Shown: in pieces, positions 22,501 through 28,607 of the stretch
Layout: every line of letters begins with the position of its first letter
How positions within the stretch are numbered: the stretch's first letter is position 1
Assembly (NCBI GenBank): GCA_013141075.1
Contig: JABFRQ010000001.1
Coordinates: 186,001-250,000 of the forward strand
Direction: 5' to 3'
Source: Methylotenera sp.
Lineage (GTDB): Bacteria; Pseudomonadota; Gammaproteobacteria; Burkholderiales; Methylophilaceae
Length of the DNA stretch: 64,000 nucleotides
The notes under the pieces: generated by a model
What the model saw: only the letters and a program-made list of their open reading frames with translations
Database searches by the model: none
What the model was told of the DNA's origin: nothing
Program-made: the position numbers and the translations under genes

Positions 22501-23126
22501 ATGACACGTTGGATGGCGGCGCAGACAATGATGTGCTGACAGGCGGCCTTGGTATTGACACCATAGTTGGCGGCACTGGCAATGACACATTGAGTGGCAA
22601 TGAAGACAACGACAGTTTATCAGGCGGCGATGGCTTAGACTTGCTAGAAGGTGGCGCAGGTAACGATACGTTAGTGGGTAGCTTAGGCGCAGATACGCTA
22701 CTTGGTGGCGCAGGCGCTGACACTATGACAGGCGGCGTTGGTGGCGTTGATTTATTGTCGTCAGACACCTTCCGCTGGGACCTGACAGACCGTGGCAACA
22801 AAGGAGCACCAACACTAGATACCGTAACCGACTTCAACCCGGCCGCAGCGGTTTCTGGTGGAGATGTGCTAGATTTACGCGATTTACTAAGCAGCGAAAA
22901 TCACCTAGTTGGCACAGGCAACTTGGCGAGCTACCTGCACTTTGAAAAAGTTGGAGCAGATACTAAAGTACATATCAGCTCTACAGGTGGCTTCAATGCT
23001 GGCTATGTACTGAATCAAGAAGATCAAACCATCTTGCTACAAGGTGTTGATTTAACAACAGGTTTCAGTACAGATCAGCAGATTATTCAAGACTTGCTCA
23101 CTAAGCAAAAATTGATTACCGATTAA
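10542..23126 (+). CDS. Giant repetitive RTX adhesin, LapA-like, 4194 residues
   Basis: Secreted biofilm-type adhesin. Order: LapA-type retention module (residues 1-135, MATIGTVVLLTGKAFA start and SFVDLLRID end); cadherin/VCBS-like repeats (about 220-663); three near-identical 363-residue units plus a partial fourth (664-1890); five diverged Ig-like repeats of about 135 residues, several starting PVLDLDA (about 2017-2699); more cadherin-like domains; a von Willebrand A domain (about 3035-3246) with MIDAS motif DCSGS at 3044; two Calx-beta-like domains (about 3509-3756); RTX calcium-binding nonapeptides (about 3949-4066, e.g. GGDGNDTLDG); and a C-terminal secretion domain ending QKLITD. The AAGAGA-like ribosome site suits the ATG. 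Calcium should fold the RTX part outside the cell. The usual LapG di-alanine site is not seen: residues 117-122 read GGPAGQ. No target surface can be named. Confidence 0.95.
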   Translation: MATIGTVVLLTGKAFAINEQGVQRELHLGDTLQPGDIIIAPKGAVVELSLVNGQQVQISEQQTVNFTPELSDAILNNVIDPSAASIDQATIQTVVQAIASGQDINDVAKALENQNLGGPAGQDEHSFVDLLRIDEVLNQFEYRYDVASREFTDTNPLQQDRQVLSADVPYSAVNVSRIDQDLNSFNFQYGWKKNDFESRRYEDIRDDFDKLHTQPSTNKAPTAIATPASGNEDGGNISVNLSGTDTDGTIANVTVSSLPPASQGLLTKADGSPVVAGVPLTPAEAAGLIFTPAPNFNGTVNIPFTVTDNQGATSPVAVAPITVNSVNDAPTAANGSLSPTEDNTPMTVPLAGSDVDGTIASYTITSGPTTAQGALVYDNDGNPTTPPIAVPFNTPLTPEQAATVKFVPAANYNGSVAPIVYTVTDNQGLPSAPATITVNDIPPNNDAPVAVDDLASTPINTAVLLNLAANDTDVDGDILTVKSINGTDLTPGTTQIIPVPNGTVNVSAAGVMTFTPNLNYTGPAVFDYVVTDPTGATDVGTVTVNVGTNNPPTSVDVLKTIAEDTPLVLGTADFAFADADLGQTLVNVRIDVLPTNGSLTLNGNPVLAGAVISVADIAAGSLVFTPALNANGVAYANFTFSVQDSAGAFDTVPNTVTINVTPDNDAPVAVADTAPTTVIESGVNPGNTAFTGTPSATGNVLSNDTDVDVLDTKAVNSVNGVSANVGAVVNGTYGSITIALDGTYTYTLDNNLPATQALAQGAAVVETFNYTLKDSANAVSNSTTLTINITGTNDAPIAVVDTAAVTESGVNPGNTAFAGTPTATGNVLTNDTDVDTADTKTVSAVNGLAANVNAPSVAGSYGSITIAANGTYTYTLNNALPATQALDQGQVVNDVFTYTVVDANGATSTATISVAVTGTNDLPIAVTDTYSMNEDSPAITLTPLTADSDPDGTIPSILSINGTAMPALGTAATISVPNGTVNVSTTGVISFTPTLNYNGTFSFPYIITDSNGATATANQTITVTAVNDAPVAVADTAPTTVIESGVNPGNTAFTGTPSATGNVLSNDTDVDVLDTKAVNSVNGVSANVGAVVNGTYGSITIALDGTYTYTLDNNLPATQALAQGAAVVETFNYTLKDSANAVSNSTTLTINITGTNDAPIAVVDTAAVTESGVNPGNTAFAGTPTATGNVLTNDTDVDTADTKTVSAVNGLAANVNAPSVAGSYGSITIAANGTYTYTLNNALPATQALDQGQVVNDVFTYTVVDANGATSTATISVAVTGTNDLPIAVTDTYSMNEDSPAITLTPLTADSDPDGTIPSILSINGTAMPALGTAATISVPNGTVNVSTTGVISFTPTLNYNGTFSFPYIITDSNGATATANQTITVTAVNDAPVAVADTAPTTVIESGVNPGNTAFTGTPSATGNVLSNDTDVDVLDTKAVNSVNGVSANVGAVVNGTYGSITIALDGTYTYTLDNNLPATQALAQGAAVVETFNYTLKDSANAVSNSTTLTINITGTNDAPIAVVDTAAVTESGVNPGNTAFAGTPTATGNVLTNDTDVDTADTKTVSAVNGLAANVNAPSVAGSYGSITIAANGTYTYTLNNALPATQALDQGQVVNDVFTYTVVDANGATSTATISVAVTGTNDLPIAVTDTYSMNEDSPAITLTPLTADSDPDGTIPSILSINGTAMPALGTAATISVPNGTVNVSTTGVISFTPTLNYNGTFSFPYIITDSNGATATANQTITVTAVNDAPVAVADTAPTTVIESGVNPGNTAFTGTPSATGNVLSNDTDVDVLDTKAVNSVNGVSANVGAVVNGTYGSITIALDGTYTYTLDNNLPATQALAQGAAVVETFNYTLKDSANAVSNSTTLTINITGTNDAPIAVVDSANVVEAGNNLGVLANNATDNFAGTFSATGNVLTNDTDVDTGNTKTVSAVNGLSANVGAPSIAGTYGTVTIAANGTYTYTLNNTLPATQALTQGQTVTDAFTYTVIDSNGATSTANLNVTVTGTNDRPTLNLNPSSPLDEGFWLTNYTENGAPISIADTDIAITDIDDTNIESAVITLLNPQAGDVMAVGTLPAGITFTQVGNVITLSGSATKADYQLAIRAITYASTSDNPVAGDRLIEAYVNDGQAQSTVVGAVITVVADNDPPVLDLDASAASTGFTTTFNASTGSPVPIGDVDVSVIDPDSNIVSATITLTNLQAGDLFVAGTMPVGIAATIVGNVVTLSGSASVSSYQVAIRAINFDTTSINTTARLINVVVNDGTVNSNIATTTVTILGTIAGVPVLDLDANDSSGATTTAYQGKFTVGATAVAIADTDVLVTDSNSTNMTSATIMLTNAQTGDVLTAGTMPIGITASIVGNVVTLTGSATIAAYQTAIRAITFSNSLGAPVLTDRVFNVVVNDGTTPSNTAVSTISMNRAPTIDLDANNSTTTGNNYITTYTDGAGAVALSDIDIAVVDADGIIMSASITLTNPKTGDMFTVGTLPSGITATVAGNTVSLSGSATPADYQTAIGAISFSNSTGTPDTTPRNITVTVNDGAATSSTAIATINVVDVNSPPVLDLDASAVGTGYSTFYSVVTRPNVAISDTDVSVTDVDSSNITSAAITLTNAQLGDILIAGAMPLGITASVVGNVVTLSGAAFYTDYQAAIRAISFNSSSSDLTARDITVTVTDGTSNSNTAHTTITIIAANTPPVADTVAVTGNEDTLIPVVLHGTDADGTVTNFSLSTLPLNGQLYLDAAMTQLAPTGILLAASGGSLTVYFKPLVDWNGSVNFNYTASDNVGGVSPTATATVTVTPVSDGSPIAVADAYSTTLSASINITKASLLANDTLTDNATITDFTAPTGGTLVDNGTYYTYTAPATAGARTFTYTITDQDGQTSIATVNIGVFGAGDDFAVVQESALVEGAGTKVVTGNLFTNDAGNTSVTSATMTSTNTAIGTANVTSTTTTATTITIVSQIGTLVIDRAGGNYTYTLNNAANNTTSNASVEETFSYVGNSSSAVLHVTVQDDRPVASNIVIEIPEQVLPKYSLVLVLDCSGSMADQVKSVAVDGTVTLTTRMAVQNSAVSALIREYFSQATDVSVKIVAFASTAQIMNAGVAYTNADTAVAAVAGLAAGGNTINGIAIGNLTNYQDGLTKAQTAMGTTIDPTRSNNIYFLSDGDPTGGGAPVATSGYTSYLTLHPEINSYGIAVGSGIVNLTHLDQINNVDILGDGVRDPAIVVADVSKLEDTLLSTVPQGYGGNVISANSASSVNFGADGGYVNQVSLLLDTDSNPLTAEQLVAFNYNIGTNQITWAGGFPTGSPATGNLLTLNASKGFAHGTLVFDFTTGDYTYLTAGLAHEGDSFSLNFVAVDKDGDTSSATQTISIVDGKPVANNDSDTLTALSQFLEGNVITGMGTDGGISATSQLTSFTASASGVDNPADNAQVTSIVFKGNTYNLTVNSTGSSSGGNYAISGGELSWIHASNGSKLIFDENGHYKYTPPTADIPVSSPLPPAAAVLPILTVSNAAVTESATTTYAQFTVSLSAPSATNTTVTLALPGAAGMGINTATSGTDYSATLQYSTDGGATWSVTAATPSAVITAGQTSLLARVQILDTAGGEATENFRLTATRTAGSTANTTATGYAVITDNDTGATIIPTASISDVTINETAGTATFSISLSSNPGANVSVTWATADGSAIAGQDYTAAGATTANFTTANWATPKTFTVNITNDAVLEGTEAFFVNLTATSNATRAIIGDGTGVATITNVGGSLTAPIVILETDPALVPANGITLQGMLSTSSVAGSAPVLYATGATGGAGVTNNQLQNLETLVINFSAATHPQGVQNLKFEVTNSGAAEAVTYTFYAIDGHELGQYTVAGNGWTTMPAEFSGVAKVTMLADTGTNVRIHAVQYNDVINTPAATPVAPEIIQYTLTDTDGDTSSASLTLNITTNVFAGDATANTITGTAANDAINGLAGDDNLIGSAGHDIIQGGDGNDTLDGGADNDVLTGGLGIDTIVGGTGNDTLSGNEDNDSLSGGDGLDLLEGGAGNDTLVGSLGADTLLGGAGADTMTGGVGGVDLLSSDTFRWDLTDRGNKGAPTLDTVTDFNPAAAVSGGDVLDLRDLLSSENHLVGTGNLASYLHFEKVGADTKVHISSTGGFNAGYVLNQEDQTILLQGVDLTTGFSTDQQIIQDLLTKQKLITD
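12531..16211 (+). repeat. 1089-bp in-frame tandem repeats, 3 full copies and a partial fourth
   Basis: Copies begin at 12531, 13620, 14709 and 15798, exactly 1089 bp (363 codons) apart. Each has three subdomains that start NDAPVAV, NDAPIAV and NDLPIAV. The fourth copy matches only through its first subdomain and diverges near 16211. Copies look identical except for a few synonymous changes near the first-second subdomain boundary: copies 1 and 2 have gtagaa and tctaatagcacg, copies 3 and 4 have gtggaa and tccaatagcacc. Copy 1 alone has actggt where the others have acgggt. Copy number could change by recombination and short-read assemblies may collapse it. Confidence 0.95.
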
Positions 23127-23153
23127 ACATTTGTAAAATTGGTGCGTTAAACC

Positions 23154-23185
23154 AAAAAAGGTCGTGTTTTTACACGGCCTTTTTT
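23154..23185 (+). terminator. Rho-independent terminator after the giant adhesin gene
   Basis: A-run, stem GGTCGTGT / ACACGGCC (one T-G wobble), T-rich loop and six T residues, 28 bp after the adhesin stop. It should end most transcripts there and separate the adhesin from the second RTX gene. Confidence 0.85.
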
Positions 23186-23269
23186 GCTGTCTAAAAATCG
23201 TCGCTTTCGTCAAAAAATCATCACCTAAAATATGTGTGTAAATTATTGATAATAAAGGATTGTTTTTAA

Positions 23270-23320
23270 CAAAAACCACCCTTTTGGGTGGCTTTTAGTT
23301 ATGCGCTAAGTAGTTATAAT
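23270..23320 (+). promoter_or_regulatory. Hairpin and putative promoter before the second RTX gene
   Basis: CCACCC-TTTT-GGGTGG (23276-23291) flanked by an A-run and CTTTT makes a short terminator-like hairpin. A TATAAT follows at 23315-23320, 37 bp before the next ATG. The second RTX gene may thus have its own promoter. No good -35 or ribosome binding site is visible. Confidence 0.4.
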
Positions 23321-23357
23321 TCGCTTGTAAAATTATCTTTATAAAAGCGATTTAATC

Positions 23358-26030
23358 ATGGCAACGAAATATTCTAACTATAGCGGCAAAGGGCATCACA
23401 CGTGCTTAAGCTTTACTAATGCTATGCGTCACCATGAAAACGAGCATCGCGACACGCGCCATCAAGAACATAGCACTAAACGCGATGAAGATTATCGTGA
23501 TACTAATCATGCAGTACATAACGGTGGGCATGTTAACAATCATCAAACCCAACACCACAACGATACTGACCACGACCGCGAAGATGAGCATGAACAAAAC
23601 AACGCTGGCAACACAAATCATGAAGATGAACATGATAGCAACACAAGTAGCGAGCATGACCATCATCATGAACACGAAAATAATAATGAAAATCATCATG
23701 ATGACGAAAATGAGCATGGCGGCTGTAACACCAATACGCCACCTGTAGCAGTACCCGATAATTTCACAGGCAATGAAGATGTGCCTTTAGTAATTACTGT
23801 AGCGGCTTTACTAGCCAATGATACTGATGCAAATGCAGATATGCTTGCCATTACCAGTGTGCAAGCGGCATTAAATGGCACAGTAACTTTAATCAATGGT
23901 GTGGTGACCTTTACGCCTGCACCAAACTACAGTGGCTCTGCTTCATTCACTTATACCATTAGTGATGGAAAAGGCAGCACAGCCACTGCCACAGTAAATT
24001 TAGATATTGTTCCTGCACTACACCCTCTTGCCGTAACTTCAGCATCTGTCAATGTATCAGAAGAAGGTTTATTGGGCGGCTTGCAAGATATTACAGGCAG
24101 CCCTGACACCACAGATGCCACCAGCGTTGTAGGCGACTTGCAAATTAGCAATGCCGTTGGTAATGTAACGGTGACTTTAGCGCAACCTACTGAAGCCTTA
24201 ACTTCAGGTGGTCTTGCCATAACATGGCAAGGCGCGGGTAGTAAACAACTAACCGCTATGGCTGGCACTCAAGTAGTTGCTACGGTAAGTATTGATAACT
24301 TAGGTCACTACACCGTTAATCTGCTCAAAGCCATTGATCATAACAGCATCAATGTTGAAGACATTAAAACGCTTAATGTAGGCATTAACGTAACAGACAG
24401 CGCGACCTCTACAACAAGTGTGTTAAGCATTGCAATTGAAGATGATGCACCTGCTGTCACAAGTCAGCATAACGCAATTGCTGCGATTGACACCAACTTG
24501 CTAATCACCTTAGATATCTCTAACTCAATGACTGCAGATAGCGGCATTAACGGCTTAACTAGAATACAAAGCGCAGTCGCTTCGATTAAACAATTGCTCA
24601 ACACTTACGATAGTTTTGGTGAAGTACGTGTGCGCTTAGTAACATTTTCATCTAATGCTGAAACTCAGGGCGTAACATGGGGCACCATTGCTGAAGCCAA
24701 AGCAATGCTTGATAACATTGCATTAAGCATTACTGGTAAAACGAATTACGATAGCGCCTTAGCAAATGCTATGAGCGCTTTTGCTGACACGGGTAAAATT
24801 GCAGGCGCACAAAATATTAGTTACTTCTTCTCTGACGGCATTCCAAACCTTGGTGATGGCAATGAAAGCCAGCTATCAAACACCACCATTTCAATTACAG
24901 ACAGAGGCATTAGCGTAGCTGAAGAAGCGGTTTGGACAGGTTTTTTAAACACCAATCAAATTAAATCGTTTGCCATCGGCATGGGCTTAAACCTTGCAGA
25001 TGTCACTCATTTAAACCCCATTGCTTATGACGGCCAAGCACAAGAAAATATTGCAGGCGTAGTTGTAGAAAAAATGGGCGATTTAGATAACACATTAGCG
25101 GCCACAATCAACTCATTAACCGCTGGTCAGTTATTAACTGGCGGGCTCATAGGCTTAAATAATGGTGTGGGCGCTGATGGCGGCTATGTAAAATCAATTA
25201 CCATAGAAAATATTACTTATGTTTATGACCCAATCACCGCAACTGTAAGTAATAACGCGAACGCTTTAATGCATTTTGATTTAACTAGCAAACAGCTCTC
25301 AGTTACGTTAGCCTCTGGCGGTAATTTTGTGGTTGATATGGATGATGGTAGTTACCAATATTACACGCCTACAGTAGTATCAAGCGCTATAGTAGAACGC
25401 ATTGACTATGTCATTACAGATAAAGATGGTGATACTGCTGCTGCCTCAGTCACTTTAGATATCGAAAAAACAAACGTAACCATAGGTACGCCAGGTGCAG
25501 ATAACCTAAGGGGGCTAGCTGGCCCAGATGTAATGTTAGGGCGTGAGGGCAGCGACATAATTTCTGGTGGTGGTGGCAGAGATGTGCTTTTTGGTGGCGA
25601 CGGAGATGACACATTAACAGGCGGCGCATCTAACGACATCCTTACTGGCGGCTTAGGCGCAGACACCTTTATTTGGTCACTTTCTGACATATCAGCTTCA
25701 GGTATAGAAATTGATAAAATTACTGACTTTAATACGCCTCCACAAACTGATGCGCTTAATTTAAAAGATTTATTGATTGGCGAATCAGCTTCAGCAGACG
25801 TATTAGACAATTATTTACATTTTAACTTTACAAGTGGCGCTACTATTATATCTATCAGTAGCGCAGGAAACTTTGCTGACAACAACGCTGCAGGCCAGCC
25901 TTATACTGCCATCTCAGTGAATACTGATCAGCAAATTGTATTCGCAGGAGTTGATTTAACAGTTGGGTTGATGACAGATGCGCAAGTCATACAAAACTTA
26001 CTATCTCAACAGAAGCTAATAACAGATTAA
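23358..26030 (+). CDS. RTX/vWA protein with a His-, Asp- and Asn-rich N-terminus, predicted T1SS cargo
   Basis: 890 residues. Residues about 25-130 are extremely rich in His, Asp, Glu and Asn (about 23 His in 100 by my count, e.g. HDHHHEHENNNENHHDDENE), a candidate metal-binding or very hydrophilic segment. Then follow a cadherin-like domain (about 131-215), a T1SS-143-like repeat (about 220-365), a von Willebrand A domain (about 380-590; MIDAS DISNS near 387, FSDG later), a few RTX nonapeptides (about 711-771, GGDGDDTLTGG) and a C-terminal domain ending LLSQQKLITD. The tail closely matches that of the giant adhesin, so both should use the same exporter. It lacks the LapA retention module and should be released. 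Start ATG chosen because it gives the MATK start; no Shine-Dalgarno is clear. Confidence 0.88.
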   Translation: MATKYSNYSGKGHHTCLSFTNAMRHHENEHRDTRHQEHSTKRDEDYRDTNHAVHNGGHVNNHQTQHHNDTDHDREDEHEQNNAGNTNHEDEHDSNTSSEHDHHHEHENNNENHHDDENEHGGCNTNTPPVAVPDNFTGNEDVPLVITVAALLANDTDANADMLAITSVQAALNGTVTLINGVVTFTPAPNYSGSASFTYTISDGKGSTATATVNLDIVPALHPLAVTSASVNVSEEGLLGGLQDITGSPDTTDATSVVGDLQISNAVGNVTVTLAQPTEALTSGGLAITWQGAGSKQLTAMAGTQVVATVSIDNLGHYTVNLLKAIDHNSINVEDIKTLNVGINVTDSATSTTSVLSIAIEDDAPAVTSQHNAIAAIDTNLLITLDISNSMTADSGINGLTRIQSAVASIKQLLNTYDSFGEVRVRLVTFSSNAETQGVTWGTIAEAKAMLDNIALSITGKTNYDSALANAMSAFADTGKIAGAQNISYFFSDGIPNLGDGNESQLSNTTISITDRGISVAEEAVWTGFLNTNQIKSFAIGMGLNLADVTHLNPIAYDGQAQENIAGVVVEKMGDLDNTLAATINSLTAGQLLTGGLIGLNNGVGADGGYVKSITIENITYVYDPITATVSNNANALMHFDLTSKQLSVTLASGGNFVVDMDDGSYQYYTPTVVSSAIVERIDYVITDKDGDTAAASVTLDIEKTNVTIGTPGADNLRGLAGPDVMLGREGSDIISGGGGRDVLFGGDGDDTLTGGASNDILTGGLGADTFIWSLSDISASGIEIDKITDFNTPPQTDALNLKDLLIGESASADVLDNYLHFNFTSGATIISISSAGNFADNNAAGQPYTAISVNTDQQIVFAGVDLTVGLMTDAQVIQNLLSQQKLITD

Positions 26031-26068
26031 AAAAGTTTTCTTACAATTGAGGCGACTATTAGCTTGAT

Positions 26069-26117
26069 GCGTAAGTTTAAAAGGTTGTTACTTTTAAACT
26101 TTCAAAGTAACATACGC
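26069..26117 (+). other. Two overlapping, mutually exclusive hairpins in the RTX2-pore gene gap
   Basis: Hairpin A: AAGTTTAAAAG (26073-26083) pairs with CTTTTAAACTT (26091-26101), 11 bp perfect. Hairpin B: GTTACTTT (26087-26094) pairs with AAAGTAAC (26104-26111), with an outer GCGTA/TACGC pair (26069-26073, 26113-26117). They share bases, so only one can form. There is no T-run, so neither is a classical terminator. Confidence 0.45.
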
Positions 26118-26173
26118 CTAAATTATTGTTTTAGTGGGCATTTTATTTTCAAATAAAATCGCTATTTGCACTA

Positions 26174-26206
<33 letters not shown>

Positions 26207-26220
26207 AAAGGATTACCACG

Positions 26221-28062
26221 ATGAGCAACAAAATTAAATATACAAAATTAACGCTTGCCTTAATAGCAGCCTCAATGATTAGCACTAGCGGCTTGGCTTT
26301 TGCGCAACCATTAGTCACGCTTAAAGATATGGTAGAAAAAACTGTTTCTTCAAACCCTGAAGTGCAGGCTCGCTATCATAAGTTTTTAGAGTCTGGCTTT
26401 GAGCAAGAAGTCGTACGTGGTGGCTTTTATCCTAAAGTAGATGTGCAATCCACTTATAGAAATCAAGAAAAACTCACCCCTAATATTGGCAACACCGCTG
26501 TTCCACACATGAACAATGAGCTAGTGTTAAAGCAAATGATTTTTGATGGCTTTGCCACCAATAATGAAGTAAAGCGCTTAGGCCATGCAAACCGCGTGCG
26601 CTATTACGAGCTACAAAGCGCAATGCAAAATACTACACTAGAGTTTGTGCGCGCTTATATTGATACTTTACGTTATACCGAATTAAGTGACTTTGCTAAA
26701 AACAACTATGTAGTGCACCAGCAATTATTTAATCGCATTCAAGAACGCGTTACGGCTGGCGTAGCTAGAAAAGTAGACTTAGAGCAAGCCTCAGGCCGTT
26801 TAGCGCTCGCTGAAGCTAACTTACTAACAGAAACTACAAACTTACACGATGTAACCGCACGCTTGCAGCGCTTGTATGGTGAACTGCCGCCAGCAACCTT
26901 AGAGGCGCCAACATTCTTTAACTCAGGCGTAGAATCAACTTCGACCGAAGCACTAAAAGTTGCCTACAATAAAAATCCTGACTTGCTCTCTACCATTGAA
27001 GATATTCAAGCGGCAAAAAATGAGGTGCAAGCTAGAGAAGGTCGCTACTTACCAAGGTTTGATTTACAAGCGCGTAAAAATTTAGGCGCAAGTGCTGATG
27101 GTAGAAACAGTACATCAGCGGCGGATGTGCTTGAATTAACCATGAACTTTAATTTATTCAACGGCTTTTCTGACCAAAACTTGGTTAAACAAACGGCACA
27201 AAAGCTGAATAACGCGCATGACATTCGTGATAAATCATGTGTAGATACGCGTCAGCTGCTAGTCATTGCTTACAATGATATTACGCAATTAAAAGAACAG
27301 ACTACTTATCGCACACAACATAAAAATTCTATTGAAAACGCACGTGAAGCATATCGTAAACAATTTGATATTGGCCAACGTACGCTGTTAGATTTACTGG
27401 ATACTGAAAACGAGTATTTTCAAGCAAAACGCAGTTTAACTAACACTGAATACGACCTTCAAACTGCTTATGCTAGAACCTATGCAGTACAAGGTGAACT
27501 GCTAGAAAGAATTGGCGCCACGCGTGGAAACTTGCCAGAATATGCACGTGAAACTTATATGGACAGTGAAAATGTCTGCCAAGCAACTGCGCCAGAGCAA
27601 ATAATCATAGATAAACAAGCGCTATTAGCGAATGCAAAACCATTTAGTACCAACATTAAGGCCGCAGAGCCTGCTATAGTAGAGCCACCCAAAGTTGATG
27701 CGAAAGTACTCAGCAAAAAAGTGATTCCCGATATTCAGTTTGAAACAAATAGCGCAAAAATTAAACCAGAATCATATGTTAATTTAGAAAATGCAATTAA
27801 TGTTTTAAAAGACTGGGGCAATTCAAGCGTAGAAATTGCTGGGCATACCGATCAGCGTGGCACCTCAAAAGCCGAGCATAATCAGAAATTATCTGAAAAA
27901 CGCGCTAAAGCAGTACTTAATTACGTCGTGAAAAAAGGTGGCATCGATGCCAAACGCCTAACTGCAAAAGGCTACGGCTTCAGCCAACCAATTGCAGAAA
28001 ATGACCCTATAGAAGGTAATGTAGTAAATCGCCGAGTAGAGCTAATACGCCAAGAAAAATGA
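26221..28062 (+). CDS. TolC-family outer-membrane pore fused to a C-terminal OmpA domain
   Basis: Outer-membrane channel of the type I system, 613 residues. Signal peptide about 1-28 (ALIAASMISTSGLAFA). Two outer-membrane efflux repeats follow (about 35-450), including YRTQHKNSIENAREAYRKQF and GQRTLLDLLDTENEYFQA, the usual TolC/LapE signature. After a linker, residues about 501-613 form an OmpA-like peptidoglycan-binding domain with IQFETNSAKI, GHTDQRGTS, LSEKRAKAV and NRRVEL. In related Lap-type loci a TolC-family gene and an OmpA-family gene are usually separate; here they are one open frame. Fusion would anchor the pore to the cell wall. Ribosome site AAAGGA is 8 nt before the ATG and is preceded by the TA tract. 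Confidence 0.92.
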   Translation: MSNKIKYTKLTLALIAASMISTSGLAFAQPLVTLKDMVEKTVSSNPEVQARYHKFLESGFEQEVVRGGFYPKVDVQSTYRNQEKLTPNIGNTAVPHMNNELVLKQMIFDGFATNNEVKRLGHANRVRYYELQSAMQNTTLEFVRAYIDTLRYTELSDFAKNNYVVHQQLFNRIQERVTAGVARKVDLEQASGRLALAEANLLTETTNLHDVTARLQRLYGELPPATLEAPTFFNSGVESTSTEALKVAYNKNPDLLSTIEDIQAAKNEVQAREGRYLPRFDLQARKNLGASADGRNSTSAADVLELTMNFNLFNGFSDQNLVKQTAQKLNNAHDIRDKSCVDTRQLLVIAYNDITQLKEQTTYRTQHKNSIENAREAYRKQFDIGQRTLLDLLDTENEYFQAKRSLTNTEYDLQTAYARTYAVQGELLERIGATRGNLPEYARETYMDSENVCQATAPEQIIIDKQALLANAKPFSTNIKAAEPAIVEPPKVDAKVLSKKVIPDIQFETNSAKIKPESYVNLENAINVLKDWGNSSVEIAGHTDQRGTSKAEHNQKLSEKRAKAVLNYVVKKGGIDAKRLTAKGYGFSQPIAENDPIEGNVVNRRVELIRQEK

Positions 28063-28090
28063 TTGGTATTCATCAAGCATAATTTACATT

Positions 28091-28138
28091 TGATGTAATA
28101 AAAAAAGGAAGCCTAGGCTTCCTTTTTTTATTACATCA
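28091..28138. terminator. Bidirectional terminator, 48-bp perfect palindrome
   Basis: TGATGTAAT, seven A, GGAAGCC, central TA, then the exact reverse complement: a 23-bp perfect stem with T-runs on both strands. It ends the pore gene from the left and would stop transcription coming from tRNA-Leu on the other strand. Confidence 0.9.
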
Positions 28139-28230
28139 TGTTCATTCAATCGCTAAACCTAGCTTTAATTATTCTGACTTTAAGATTTTTTCACTGGGTA
28201 ATGCGAATGTTGAAACTTGCTGATATTATT

Positions 28231-28317
28231 TGGTGCCCGGAGCCGGAATCGAACCGGCACGACCTTACGATCGAGAGATTTTAAGTCTCTTGTGTCTACC
28301 AATTTCACCACCCGGGC
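28231..28317 (-). tRNA. tRNA-Leu (anticodon TAA)
   Basis: On the minus strand the acceptor 5' side GCCCGGG pairs with the 3' side, followed by an encoded CCA. The D-arm region is TGGTGAAATTGGTAGACAC, the anticodon loop CTTAAAA gives TAA, a long class II variable arm follows, and the T-arm holds GGTTCGAATCC. 87 nt, close to E. coli tRNA-Leu(UAA). Confidence 0.96.
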
Positions 28318-28394
28318 AGATGGAAGGTTGTACATCAATTAACGGTGCGTATTCTAACACTAGCTGGGAGTTTTATCTAAAAGATTTCTTAGTT

Positions 28395-28457
28395 TTTTTC
28401 ATATTTTATGAAAAATTTATTTTTAACACCGCGCCAACCTGTATGCAAAAACATACA
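28395..28457. other. Short inverted repeats in the tRNA-Leu to kup gap
   Basis: The 290-bp gap upstream of kup is AT-rich and holds TTTTTCAT-ATTTT-ATGAAAAA (28395-28415) and TGTATG-CAAAAA-CATACA (28440-28457). The first could stem from tRNA-Leu promoter control, the second from kup control. No ribosome binding site precedes the kup ATG. I see no recognisable riboswitch. Confidence 0.3.
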
Positions 28458-28607
28458 CACTGAACACTTATTATGCATAATTTCTCAAGGCTTGCTAATG
28501 GTTTACTAAAAAAACACTTTCTATCAAATAATTCATTAAAAACTTATTGGTTAAGTCTATAAGTTGGTTGATAATAAGCGTCTTATCAAAATTACACCTT
28601 CACTTTA

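Noticed and set aside
23406-23748. Several open frames on both strands over the His-rich region
   Set aside because: CAT, GAT and AAT codons rarely give stops in other frames; only the 890-residue frame has domains and a full context.
28230-28463. 77-codon plus-strand open frame over the tRNA-Leu gene
   Set aside because: It is the complement of the tRNA, a well-known false protein call.
28318-28607. Riboswitch before kup
   Set aside because: Only short inverted repeats are seen, with no recognisable conserved core.
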